A stretch of DNA of 60,859 bases from the NCBI GenBank assembly GCA_013288705.1, contig JABDBI010000009.1:1-60859 (forward strand), written 5' to 3'. Shown one piece after another: positions 9,066-17,039 of the stretch (position 1 is its first letter; each line of letters begins with the position of its first letter). The position numbers and the translations under genes are program-made. The notes under the pieces are model-generated. The model worked only from the letters and a program-made list of their open reading frames with translations, was not told where the DNA came from and did no database searches. This DNA comes from Methanobacteriota archaeon. Its GTDB lineage: Bacteria; Myxococcota; UBA727; JABDBI01.

Positions 9066-10291
9066 GTTTCACCTAAATGTGTTGCCAGTGCTTGTGCGAC
9101 AGCGAGCTCACCGGCAATACCCAGGGCAGGAGCAACGTCTCTGCCTGCACGAAAGAGGTTGCGCAGAGGGGTGTGAAGCGAGCGCCCGCTCTCAAATTGT
9201 GGCCAAGCGAGAGCAACTTCGGCAGGTGCAATGACGTCATGGGCAAGAATTTCTGCGGCAAAAGGAAAGAGCTGTGCAAAACGTTGGCTGGCTAATTCTT
9301 CATTTGCGGTGCAGACAACTACTGCGTTGACCGTCGGATCGTCGGTTGGTGTCAGAATTTCCATGATGCCACCAGGCACAACAATTAGGCGTGGTAAAAA
9401 ATCGGGAGCGTTGAGGCCGCGTACCAGCCAGCGCGAGACAATGTTGCTTTGAGCGTTAACAAGCGTTGCGTCGTCTTGCTGGAGCAGCACCCGAAACACA
9501 TCATGTGAGATAACCGCGCTGACACTTCTCGACGCCGTGGCATCTATCACAAAACGTGGTGTGAAAGATTGGCCGCTTTTGGTTTCTACCCGTTCAATCG
9601 TTTGACCCTTGACTGATATCGAGACGACTTCGTCTTGCAAGATTTCTGTGTTAACAGGCCAAGGTAGGCCCGAGCGAACGCCAAAGCGAAGATGGCGAAG
9701 AGCGAGGTGCCCAGCGATGCTAAAGAGTGATGGTTCATCGAGATATTGTACGAATGGCGAGAGGCAGGTCAAAGGTCTGGCCAATGCGCTTTTACATAGT
9801 GCCCGACTGGTTTTATCGAGCCCCTTTGTTTTTGCTGCTACGCCGGATTTCGCGATTCGCTTCTTTGCCTGCACGTAGTTCCAAAAACCGCGCTCGTATA
9901 ACTTTGTTGTTTCTGAAAACAGCGCATCTTTCTGCGATGGGTCAAAGTTTGATAGAATTGGAAACAGCTCTGTTCCCTCCGCCCCATACACCCTCGTCAA
10001 CTCAGCCTTAAGCTTCTGCAAACTAGGCTCAAAAATCGCCCTCTCCGAAGGATCATCCACAAACGCCCATCTTTCCCTCTCCCGCTCAGCGGGAGAGGGA
10101 TTAAGGGTGAGGGTGCCTCCCCCCACAACGGGAAAAGTCGTTACCTCGACGCCAACCAGCCCCTTCACATGATAAGGCTCTTCCTGCCGAATACACACCA
10201 CCCGCTTCCCAGCCTTACGCAAAAGCTCCGCTGCAAGCTGCCCGCAAAGCTCGCTGCCGATCACGCAAATATCCGTTTCAACTGGTGCCAT
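9062..10291 (-). CDS. Putative FAD/NAD(P)-dependent oxidoreductase, function unknown, carrying an in-frame palindromic repeat
   Basis: 409 residues from the ATG preceded by GGAG; an in-frame TTG 12 codons upstream is less likely. The N-terminus is a Rossmann dinucleotide-binding fold (TDICVIGSELCGQLAAELL) and the C-terminus has an FAD-family ending (NLFRAGRDVAPALGIAGE). I cannot name the substrate; it resembles the broad FAD-dependent oxidoreductase/amine oxidase superfamily. Residues about 57-74 (GGGTLTLNPSPAERERER) are encoded by a palindromic DNA repeat and look inserted. It is the first gene of the nucleoside operon by overlap with deoC, so a role in nucleoside or base oxidation is possible but unproven. 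It is divergent from the ABC exporter genes. Confidence 0.75.
   Translation of the reverse strand: MAPVETDICVIGSELCGQLAAELLRKAGKRVVCIRQEEPYHVKGLVGVEVTTFPVVGGGTLTLNPSPAERERERWAFVDDPSERAIFEPSLQKLKAELTRVYGAEGTELFPILSNFDPSQKDALFSETTKLYERGFWNYVQAKKRIAKSGVAAKTKGLDKTSRALCKSALARPLTCLSPFVQYLDEPSLFSIAGHLALRHLRFGVRSGLPWPVNTEILQDEVVSISVKGQTIERVETKSGQSFTPRFVIDATASRSVSAVISHDVFRVLLQQDDATLVNAQSNIVSRWLVRGLNAPDFLPRLIVVPGGIMEILTPTDDPTVNAVVVCTANEELASQRFAQLFPFAAEILAHDVIAPAEVALAWPQFESGRSLHTPLRNLFRAGRDVAPALGIAGELAVAQALATHLGET
10071..10118. repeat. Palindromic repeat element inside a coding sequence
   Basis: A perfect 12-bp stem with a 3-base loop: TCCCTCTCCCGC, loop TCA, GCGGGAGAGGGA (10074-10100), followed by the TTAAGGGTGAGGGTG tail. 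On the minus strand it is translated in frame within the FAD-type oxidoreductase. The stem-plus-tail type resembles the interspersed palindromic repeats seen in many proteobacterial genomes; that comparison is from general knowledge, not a search. No second copy of this type was seen in the window. Confidence 0.8.
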
Positions 10292-10340
10292 CGGCTCCAA
10301 TATTGAAGCGCTAGGCCAAACTGTCAATCCGCTCGCTACC

Positions 10341-10370
10341 TTGACTTGTGCCCGATCCCCACTCTGTATT
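10341..10370 (+). promoter_or_regulatory. Candidate promoter for the ABC exporter genes
   Basis: TTGACT, an 18-base spacer, then TGTATT, in the short divergent gap between the FAD-type gene and the exporter. The -35 is good and the -10 poor. If used, the leader before the ATG at 10385 would be very short. Weak prediction. Confidence 0.25.
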
Positions 10371-10384
10371 ACGCTGGACTCGCA

Positions 10385-12157
10385 ATGAGAACGACCATGC
10401 GATTTAGCGCGCTGTTTCGCCCCTATTGGCGACAGCTGATGCTTGGCCTTTTGGCCTTGATCACGACCAATTTATTTGCCCTGATTTTGCCGCGCCTTGT
10501 CAACATGGGCATCTCTGTCATTGAAGGGAAGAAAGTCCCCTATTTCACCAGCATCACATCGATTGTGCTAGCCATTCTAGCGCTGGCGGTGCTTGCAGCG
10601 ATCGCCCGCACATATAGCCGCATCTTGATGTTTGGAGTGGGCCGCGAAATCGAGCGCGATGTGCGCAGAGATGTGTTCGTCCATCTCTCAACGTTATCTC
10701 CAAGCTTCTACGAAAAACGCAGCGTCGGCGATTTGATGAGTCACATGACCAGCGATATCAACAATATACGCATGTGCACTGGCTTTGCCGTTCTCAATAT
10801 CTTGAATATTGTTATTGTCTTTGCTGGCACCGCGCCAGTTTTATTTTCCATTGACCATCAGGTTGCTTTTGCTGCTTTGCTGCCGTTTCCCTTGGTGATG
10901 ATCACCGCGCAGGCACTGTCAGGGCGCATGTTTCAGCGCGTGCGCGAATATCAGGCATCTCTGAGTGATTTGTCCGCCCGCATCCAAGAGAATTTGAGCG
11001 GAGCGCAAGTGGTGCGCGTTTTTCATCAAGAGGAAGCAGAAAACACGCGCTTTGCGGCGGTGAACGACCACGCCTTTCGAGCTGCCATTCGTCTCGCTAA
11101 AATGCGTGTGGTCATGTTCCCATTGATGCGCATGATGGGCGCATTGGGTGTCGCCGTTACCCTTTTTGTGGGTGGCCGTGCGGTGGTTTTGGGCCATATT
11201 GATCTTGGCGATTACGTCGAGATCAATGCGCGGCTTTTGCAACTCGCGTGGCCGGCGATTTCGCTTGGTTTTGTGATGTCGGTTTACAGCCGAGGCCAGG
11301 CAAGTTTGGCGCGCATGAACGTGCTCTTGGAAGCTAGGCCTGAGATTGTAGGTGGTGCGCTCCCTGCCCCGAAGCAAGTGGTGCGCGACTCTGCAGACCA
11401 ATTCTTTGTGGTTGCCCACAATCTTTCTGTTCAACTACCGCAATCGGCAAAACCCATTTTGTATGGCGTTAGTTTCACGGTCAAACCCGGCGAGGTCCTT
11501 GGCGTGGTAGGTCCCACTGGTGCGGGAAAATCGACGCTGACTAGGGCATTGTGCCGTGAGGTCAATGTGGCGCGTGGGCAGCTATTGATTGATGGCCAAG
11601 ATATTTGTGATTGGCAACTTCACGCATTGCGAAAGTTCGTTGCCGTTGCTCCATCAGAAGCTTTTCTATTTAGCGCATCAATGCGCAGCAATATTACTTT
11701 CGCACGACCTGACGCCTCGCAAGATGAGGTGATGGAAGTTGTGCGCATGGTCGATCTCACACGCGACGTCGATGGATTTGCGGATGGTCTTGAAACGATG
11801 ATTGGCGAACGGGGCGTGACGTTATCAGGCGGGCAAAGGCAGCGAGTCGCGTTAGCGCGGGCAATCTTGGCAAGACCAAAGATGTTGATCTTAGATGACT
11901 GCTTGTCGGCAGTGGATGCGCAAACGCAAAGTACGATCGTGGAGCGCCTCAAACAGCCGGTTGGCGACGGTACGCACACGCCGCCAGCCATGATCATCGT
12001 GTCGCATCGTCTATCGGTGGTGCAAGAGGCCAACGAAATCGTGGTGCTCGACAAGGGTCAAATCGTAGAGCGCGGTACACATCTCGAGCTTCTCACCAAA
12101 GGAGCTCTTTATCGTGCGCTGTGGGGCTTGCAATTGCTCGAGGAGGAACTCGGATAA
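10385..12157 (+). CDS. ABC exporter half-transporter, subunit with degenerate catalytic site
   Basis: 590 residues: a six-helix exporter membrane domain (about 1-330) and a nucleotide-binding domain. Walker A GPTGAGKST is at about 376-384, signature LSGGQ at 480-484 (canonical), Walker B LILDD with D504 followed by D505 where catalytic Glu is expected, and switch His H541. The Glu-to-Asp change matches the non-catalytic partner of heterodimeric exporters such as TM287/288 or BmrCD. The next gene overlaps it by one base and has the complementary defects. The ATG at 10385 is chosen because it begins a basic MRTTMRF start just before the first helix. Substrate unknown: lipid, drug or peptide. 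Confidence 0.92.
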   Translation: MRTTMRFSALFRPYWRQLMLGLLALITTNLFALILPRLVNMGISVIEGKKVPYFTSITSIVLAILALAVLAAIARTYSRILMFGVGREIERDVRRDVFVHLSTLSPSFYEKRSVGDLMSHMTSDINNIRMCTGFAVLNILNIVIVFAGTAPVLFSIDHQVAFAALLPFPLVMITAQALSGRMFQRVREYQASLSDLSARIQENLSGAQVVRVFHQEEAENTRFAAVNDHAFRAAIRLAKMRVVMFPLMRMMGALGVAVTLFVGGRAVVLGHIDLGDYVEINARLLQLAWPAISLGFVMSVYSRGQASLARMNVLLEARPEIVGGALPAPKQVVRDSADQFFVVAHNLSVQLPQSAKPILYGVSFTVKPGEVLGVVGPTGAGKSTLTRALCREVNVARGQLLIDGQDICDWQLHALRKFVAVAPSEAFLFSASMRSNITFARPDASQDEVMEVVRMVDLTRDVDGFADGLETMIGERGVTLSGGQRQRVALARAILARPKMLILDDCLSAVDAQTQSTIVERLKQPVGDGTHTPPAMIIVSHRLSVVQEANEIVVLDKGQIVERGTHLELLTKGALYRALWGLQLLEEELG

Positions 12158-13938
12158 TGCCCGACTCTCGCATCATGCTTCGCCTCTACGAGGGATTGCG
12201 CCCTTTTCTCAAGCCCTTTGTGACGGCCGTGTTACTCTATATTCCAGTCACGCTGCTGTCTTTGGCGCAGCCGTTGGTGATTGGTGCTGCGGTAGAACAT
12301 GGGTTTCAAACGCGAAATTTGTCGCAGGTAGAATTCTGGGCGGCCATTTATTTGCTCGTGGTGATACTCTACGCCGCTGCAGAAATGGCTCAGACCTATT
12401 TGATGCAATTTTCTGGTCAGAAATTGGTGAACCATTTGCGCAAAGATCTATTTGCCAAAGTTCAGCGGCTGCCGATGTCAACTTTTGACCACACGCCACT
12501 CGGTAAAATTCTGACGCGCATCACGAGCGACGTCGAAGCTGTAGCCGAACTATTCTCATCGGGAGCAGTGGCGATCTTGGGGGATTTGCTGTTCTTGACG
12601 GCAACATTGCTGATGCTTTTTTTGGTCAACGCCAAGCTCTCACTTAGCACGATGATGGTGTTGCCACTATTGGCAGTAGGCCTGGTCTTTTTTCGCAGAT
12701 GGACCCGCACTGCCTATATGCATGTGCGTGTGATGCTCTCCTCCATCAATGGTTTCTTGCAAGAGTACTTATCCGGCATGCCCACGGTACAATTATTTAA
12801 TCAGGTAAAGCGGGCGGAGCAAGAATTCAGCGAACATAATGCGAACTACATGCTGGCCAACCGCCGTGCGATTTTTCTCGATTCTGCCATCTATTCTTTT
12901 GTCGACGCAGCGAGCTTTGTGACGGTGGCAGCGGTGTTGTGGGTGGGCATGGGGCTACGACAACATGGCGCTTTAGGCTTAGGCGTGATGGTTACGTTTG
13001 TGGAAGCGCTGAACCGCTTCTTTCAGCCCATTCGCGAATTGGCGAATAACTATGCTGTTGTGCAAAGTGCTTTAGTGTCGGGCGAGCGTATTGTCGAATT
13101 TTTGGACCAGCCCGAGGAAAATGTGCAATCCATATTGCCCTTTGTACCTGTTTTTAAGCGTGAGATTGCATTTGAGAATGTGAGCTTCAGCTACGGCCAT
13201 GGGTCACAGGTATTGCACGAGGTGAATTTTAAAATCGAACATGGTCAACGCATCGCGTTAGTTGGCCATACCGGAGCTGGCAAGACGACTGTCACCAAGT
13301 TGCTCACGCGGATGTATGATGCGACCCATGGCGCCATTCGAATCGATGGTGTCGATGTGCGCGACTTTGACTTGAGAAGGCTGCGCGGGCTATTTAATGT
13401 GGTGCCGCAAGAAGTGTTTTTGTTTCAGGGCACCTTGCGCGACAATTTGCGTTATGGGCGCATGGATGCATCTGACGATGACATATTGCAAGCGGTGCAT
13501 CTTTGCCAGGCGGACGAATTGTTGGCACGTGCTGGCGGATTGGATGGTGCGCTTCAAGTGCGTGCAACAAACCTATCGCTGGGGGAACGGCAACTCTTGG
13601 TGCTGGCGCGGGCACTGATCGCGAATCCACAGATTCTTATTTTAGACGAGGCGACCGCCAGTATCGATACCGAGACAGAAAGACGCTTGCAGGTGGCGAC
13701 TAAGAATCTTTTAGCCAATCGTACATCGGTGACGGTAGCGCATCGATTGAGTACGATTGTGGATAGCGATCGCATTTTGGTCTTTCATAAAGGCCGCCTG
13801 GTGGAGCAGGGCGATCATCATGCTCTGCTTCTGCAGAATGGCATTTATGCGAAGTTAATTGAGCTCCAAAAGAGCGAATTTGCGTTGCGACCGACCATTG
13901 TTCCCGATGCGTCTGATGCTTTTATGGCTGCCGATTAG
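12157..13938 (+). CDS. ABC exporter half-transporter, catalytic-site partner subunit
   Basis: 593 residues with the same membrane-plus-ATPase layout. Walker A GHTGAGKTT is at 370-378, Walker B LILDE has the proper catalytic E498, and switch His is H529. The signature motif is degenerate: LSLGE (473-477) in place of LSGGQ. In the heterodimer this signature would face the partner's D505 site, giving one dead and one live ATP site. The start ATG overlaps the previous stop (TAATG) and has AGGAGG ten bases upstream, so the subunits are translationally coupled. Homologous systems export drugs or lipids; no substrate is evident, though the FkbM methyltransferase gene directly downstream could hint at a glycan or lipid product. 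Confidence 0.92.
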   Translation: MPDSRIMLRLYEGLRPFLKPFVTAVLLYIPVTLLSLAQPLVIGAAVEHGFQTRNLSQVEFWAAIYLLVVILYAAAEMAQTYLMQFSGQKLVNHLRKDLFAKVQRLPMSTFDHTPLGKILTRITSDVEAVAELFSSGAVAILGDLLFLTATLLMLFLVNAKLSLSTMMVLPLLAVGLVFFRRWTRTAYMHVRVMLSSINGFLQEYLSGMPTVQLFNQVKRAEQEFSEHNANYMLANRRAIFLDSAIYSFVDAASFVTVAAVLWVGMGLRQHGALGLGVMVTFVEALNRFFQPIRELANNYAVVQSALVSGERIVEFLDQPEENVQSILPFVPVFKREIAFENVSFSYGHGSQVLHEVNFKIEHGQRIALVGHTGAGKTTVTKLLTRMYDATHGAIRIDGVDVRDFDLRRLRGLFNVVPQEVFLFQGTLRDNLRYGRMDASDDDILQAVHLCQADELLARAGGLDGALQVRATNLSLGERQLLVLARALIANPQILILDEATASIDTETERRLQVATKNLLANRTSVTVAHRLSTIVDSDRILVFHKGRLVEQGDHHALLLQNGIYAKLIELQKSEFALRPTIVPDASDAFMAAD

Positions 13939-13958
13939 GTTCCGGGAGGAAGGGAAAA

Positions 13959-14666
13959 ATGGCCACAACCGATCTGGATTATAATCTGGACACCAACGGT
14001 GAGCGCACGGTCGTTCAACGCTTGGCTCAATTGGGCCCGAAGACCATCTTCGATGTTGGCGCCAACGAAGGGGATTGGTCGCTGATGGTGGCTGCCGAAA
14101 TGCCCGAAGCGCAGATCCATGCTTTCGAAATCATCGGTGAAACTTTTCTCACACTTAACCAAAAGGTGGCCGGACGAGAGAAAATAGTGGCAAATAACTT
14201 TGGGCTATTCGAGCATTCGGGTGAATTAAGGATGCACATCTTCGATATATCCAACAAGGTTGCGTCGCATATGCCTTATCCGCATGGCCCTGGTCGGGAA
14301 ATTATTTGCCAGGTCCGCACCGGCGACCAATATATGCATGAAAAGAGAATTGAAAAAATCGACTTTCTTAAAATGGATGTGGAAGGTGCCGAGCCCAATA
14401 TACTTAAAGGATTTTCAGCGGCTATTGAAAAAGAAAATATCGATGTCATTCAATTCGAATATGGCAGGGTCAATATTATGACACATTTTTTGCTCTACGA
14501 CTTTTATAAATTCTTGGAAGAAAACGGCTATATCGTTGGCAAAATCTATCCTGACTTCGTAGATTTTCGTGCCTACGATTTAAACGATGAAGACTTTCTC
14601 GGACCAAACTATTTGGCATGCCGGCGCGCAAGGTCAGACATCCTCGACTTGCTAGGCGGGAACTGA
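13959..14666 (+). CDS. FkbM-family SAM-dependent methyltransferase
   Basis: 235 residues. The SAM-binding motif is IFDVGANEGDWS at about 28-39 and the FkbM-family motif DFLKMDVEGAE lies near 133-143. FkbM enzymes O-methylate sugars or secondary metabolites, often surface glycans. It follows the ABC exporter by 20 bases with a GGGAGGAAGGG ribosome site, so it is probably co-transcribed. Its middle part reads visibly more A/T-rich than the neighbouring genes, which could reflect acquisition, but I did not compute composition. The acceptor is unknown. Confidence 0.85.
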   Translation: MATTDLDYNLDTNGERTVVQRLAQLGPKTIFDVGANEGDWSLMVAAEMPEAQIHAFEIIGETFLTLNQKVAGREKIVANNFGLFEHSGELRMHIFDISNKVASHMPYPHGPGREIICQVRTGDQYMHEKRIEKIDFLKMDVEGAEPNILKGFSAAIEKENIDVIQFEYGRVNIMTHFLLYDFYKFLEENGYIVGKIYPDFVDFRAYDLNDEDFLGPNYLACRRARSDILDLLGGN

Positions 14667-14715
14667 TAATGAACGTCAATCTGTGTGGGTGTCGGAACAA
14701 CGTCTTTGCAGTATT

Positions 14716-15009
14716 TTAGTTCGGAACCTGATGCTTCGCCCACTTCTGACACTTCGCCCCCACCAACGCCTCCAGCTCCTCGGCCGTTCCCCCATCCGCA
14801 AAAAAGATCGACAGCGCCACAATCAAAATATCCGCACACTCCCCCTTAATCCCATCGTGACTCGCCACTTTATACTGCAACCCCGACGCCTTCGCAGCAA
14901 TCAGCACCTCCTGCGCAAGCTCCCCCACTTCTTCCTGCAACTTGACCGTCCTCTCCATAATAGTTTTGGACTCAGTCTTCGAAAGCTTCTCAATCTGATT
15001 CAGATTCAT
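14716..15009 (-). CDS. MazG-like nucleotide pyrophosphohydrolase domain protein
   Basis: 97 residues, almost entirely one all-alpha NTP pyrophosphohydrolase unit. The metal-binding pattern is visible as KLQEEVGELAQEV (ExxE-type) and GECADILIVAL (ExxD). Members hydrolyse NTPs or dNTPs to NMP and PPi as house-cleaning enzymes, but small MazG-like proteins have varied substrates. It lies four bases after the CDF transporter gene on the same strand and could be co-transcribed. The 49-base gap to the convergent FkbM gene shows no clear terminator. Confidence 0.75.
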   Translation of the reverse strand: MNLNQIEKLSKTESKTIMERTVKLQEEVGELAQEVLIAAKASGLQYKVASHDGIKGECADILIVALSIFFADGGTAEELEALVGAKCQKWAKHQVPN

Positions 15010-15013
15010 ATCG

Positions 15014-15925
15014 CTAGCATTCCATTAAAGCACAGGCATCGCCTTCATGCTCAAGTTCAATTGTCACATGTTGAATATCAAACGCACTGATGCATTTGCG
15101 GATGTTATTCTTTACACACATCGCGTCTTCCACGCTTAAACTACTTGCTGTTACAATGTGCGTGGAAAGCACATGGTACGCGCCATCGAGAGACCACACG
15201 TGCGTATCATGCACATCGAGCACGTGTGCGATCGTGCGAATCTGTTTGTCGAGCTCTTTCATATCGACGTCATCGGGGATCGATTGCAGGAAAATCTTCA
15301 GCGTCTTTTTAAGACGTTTGCCGCCGCTCCAGAGTAAATAGCAAGTAAGACAAATGGAAAGGAGCGGGTCTAAAATAAGCCAGTTGCCAAACATCATGGC
15401 AATGCTCACCACCAGCACAATCACCCAGCCTGCAACGTCCTCGATAAAATGCAGCGTGATCATGCTCTCGTTCATCGTCTTGCCACGGCTCAGGCGAAAA
15501 GCAGCAAAGCCATTGGCCGCAATACCGACGAGGGCAAGAGCAAACATGCCGTGGACATGCACGTCCTCCGGATGAAAAAGCCTGGGGATAGCGCGCATCA
15601 AGATGAATAGAGAGCCAAACAAAATCACCATGCCGTTGATGAGCGCAGCAAGTAGCGAGAAGCGTTTATAGCCGAAGGAGAATGTATGGTCGCGTTTTTT
15701 CTGAGCGACTCTTTCCATGTACCATGACACCGCAAGCGAAATGGTATCGCCAAGGTCATGCAGCGCATCAGAGATGACCGCAACGCTATTGGTGAGAAAA
15801 CCACCAACGATTTCGATGAGCGTGAAGATGAGGTTAATGAAAAACGCCAAGGTCAGATTTTTCATCGCAGGATGATCATGCGAATGGTCGTGGTCATGAT
15901 CGTGGTGGTGCCGGTGTTCAGCCAT
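15014..15925 (-). CDS. Cation diffusion facilitator (Zn/Co/Cd efflux), CzcD/ZitB type
   Basis: 303 residues with a His/Asp-rich N-terminus (EHRHHHDHDHDHSHDH), six transmembrane helices and a cytoplasmic C-terminal domain. The metal site is visible as SDALHDLGDT in helix 2 and HFIEDVAGW (HxxxD-type) in helix 5; a further His-containing loop (EDVHVHG) lies between. It exports divalent metal, most often Zn, by proton antiport. The start chosen is the ATG giving MAEHRHHH, which overlaps the upstream SRPBCC gene by eight bases; an earlier in-frame ATG would add 12 residues inside that gene. Which metal it moves is not decided by sequence alone. Confidence 0.92.
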   Translation of the reverse strand: MAEHRHHHDHDHDHSHDHPAMKNLTLAFFINLIFTLIEIVGGFLTNSVAVISDALHDLGDTISLAVSWYMERVAQKKRDHTFSFGYKRFSLLAALINGMVILFGSLFILMRAIPRLFHPEDVHVHGMFALALVGIAANGFAAFRLSRGKTMNESMITLHFIEDVAGWVIVLVVSIAMMFGNWLILDPLLSICLTCYLLWSGGKRLKKTLKIFLQSIPDDVDMKELDKQIRTIAHVLDVHDTHVWSLDGAYHVLSTHIVTASSLSVEDAMCVKNNIRKCISAFDIQHVTIELEHEGDACALMEC

Positions 15926-16460
15926 GCGGCGGATGTTCAACTTTTTGCTTGAGATTGGCAAGTCCCTTGTCGTAGTTCGCTCCGACCAGGGAATCGATCA
16001 TAAGCCCAAAATATCGCGAGACTGGACTGTTGCCCAATTTCCCGTTGCTACTCCAAGTCACTCTGGTGCCATTGCCCTCGGGCTGATAGCGAATGCTGCC
16101 GTCACCCATATTGCCGGCACTATCTAATTGCATTTCAAAGGTGATGCCTTTGGTCGGGTCGCTTTCCGTGATCATCATCATGCCTGTTCCCATTTTTTCT
16201 CCATGCCAGCGCATAATGGCGCCCTTGCCAGCCTCTGGGCCCTCGTAGGTTTGGACCACACTGGGATCCCCTTTTGTTGCCCATGGCGTCCACTCTTCCC
16301 ACTTCTTGAGATTTTCGACTTCGGGATGTATGGCAGTGCTGGGAGCGTTGATGACAATGCTCCGCTCGACGCTCCAGCGTGAAGGCAGCAGATATGCGAC
16401 GCCAATCAAAATCACCAGAAGGATACCCATTATGACAAGTACTTTTAGCAGCATATTCAT
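15918..16460 (-). CDS. Membrane-anchored SRPBCC (START-like) domain protein
   Basis: 180 residues: one N-terminal transmembrane segment (MLLKVLVIMGILLVILIGVA) followed by a polyketide-cyclase/START-like domain with typical openings (VERSIVINAP, W-rich EEWTPWA, GxxMxW-type strand). Such proteins bind hydrophobic ligands; no enzymatic role can be assigned. It has an AAGGAG ribosome site and is the first gene of the CDF/MazG-like group. It is divergent from the acyl-CoA thioesterase across a 65-base gap. Confidence 0.8.
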   Translation of the reverse strand: MNMLLKVLVIMGILLVILIGVAYLLPSRWSVERSIVINAPSTAIHPEVENLKKWEEWTPWATKGDPSVVQTYEGPEAGKGAIMRWHGEKMGTGMMMITESDPTKGITFEMQLDSAGNMGDGSIRYQPEGNGTRVTWSSNGKLGNSPVSRYFGLMIDSLVGANYDKGLANLKQKVEHPPHG

Positions 16461-16470
16461 GTTGTTCTCC

Positions 16471-16499
16471 TTGTGTAATTCTTAGCCCAATTGTATTGT
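16471..16499 (+). promoter_or_regulatory. Candidate sigma70-type promoter for the thioesterase gene
   Basis: TTGTGT, a 17-base spacer and TATTGT in the divergent gap, ending 27 bases before the thioesterase ATG. The spacing is optimal and each hexamer has a few mismatches. Plausible. Confidence 0.45.
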
Positions 16500-16525
16500 G
16501 AAATAAACGTTTCGAGCGGATTTTT

Positions 16526-17032
16526 ATGAAAATAACAAACGAGCATACAGTTGCCCATAGTGCGGTCGAGATGACCCAGGTTGTTCTGCCCGCCTTTACC
16601 AATGCCGTTGGCACAGTGTTTGGTGGCCAGGTGATGGGCTGGATTGATATCTGTGCAGCAGTGTCGGCGCAGCGGCATTGTCGCAGCTCGGTGGTGACGG
16701 CGTCGATTGATTCGGTCCACTTTATTCTGCCCATCAAACAAGGCTATGTGGTGGTTTTGAAGAGTCAGGTGAATGCTGCGTTTCATAGCAGTATGGAAGT
16801 GGGGATTATGGTTATCGCCGAGAATCCGCTTACTGGCGAGCGCAAGCAGGCTGTGCGCGCCTATTGTACTTTTGTGGCGCTAGATGAGTCTGGAAAGCCT
16901 AAGCCTGTGCCACCACTTGTTTTGCTTTCCGAAGAAGATCAGCGCCGTAGCAAAGCTGCGGGTGCTCGTCGAGAGGTGAGATTGCAGCATCGCAAAGAGG
17001 AAATTCAGCACGTAGTCCCCGTCAAAACATAA
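16526..17032 (+). CDS. Acyl-CoA thioesterase, hotdog fold (YciA/ACOT type)
   Basis: 168 residues. The signature region is clear: FTNAVGTVFGGQVMGWID with the conserved Asn and the GG(Q)xxxWxD helix, followed by AAVSAQRHCRSSVVTASIDSV. These enzymes hydrolyse acyl-CoA to free acid and CoA in the cytosol. The basic C-terminal tail (RRSKAAGARREVRLQHRKEE) fits the ACOT group. It ends eight bases before the convergent phosphodiesterase gene with no terminator hairpin visible. Confidence 0.88.
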   Translation: MKITNEHTVAHSAVEMTQVVLPAFTNAVGTVFGGQVMGWIDICAAVSAQRHCRSSVVTASIDSVHFILPIKQGYVVVLKSQVNAAFHSSMEVGIMVIAENPLTGERKQAVRAYCTFVALDESGKPKPVPPLVLLSEEDQRRSKAAGARREVRLQHRKEEIQHVVPVKT

Positions 17033-17039
17033 TTGCGCG

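Noticed and set aside
16135..16737. A 200-codon minus-strand frame across the SRPBCC and thioesterase genes
   Set aside because: Overlaps two genes with clear motifs and shows none itself.
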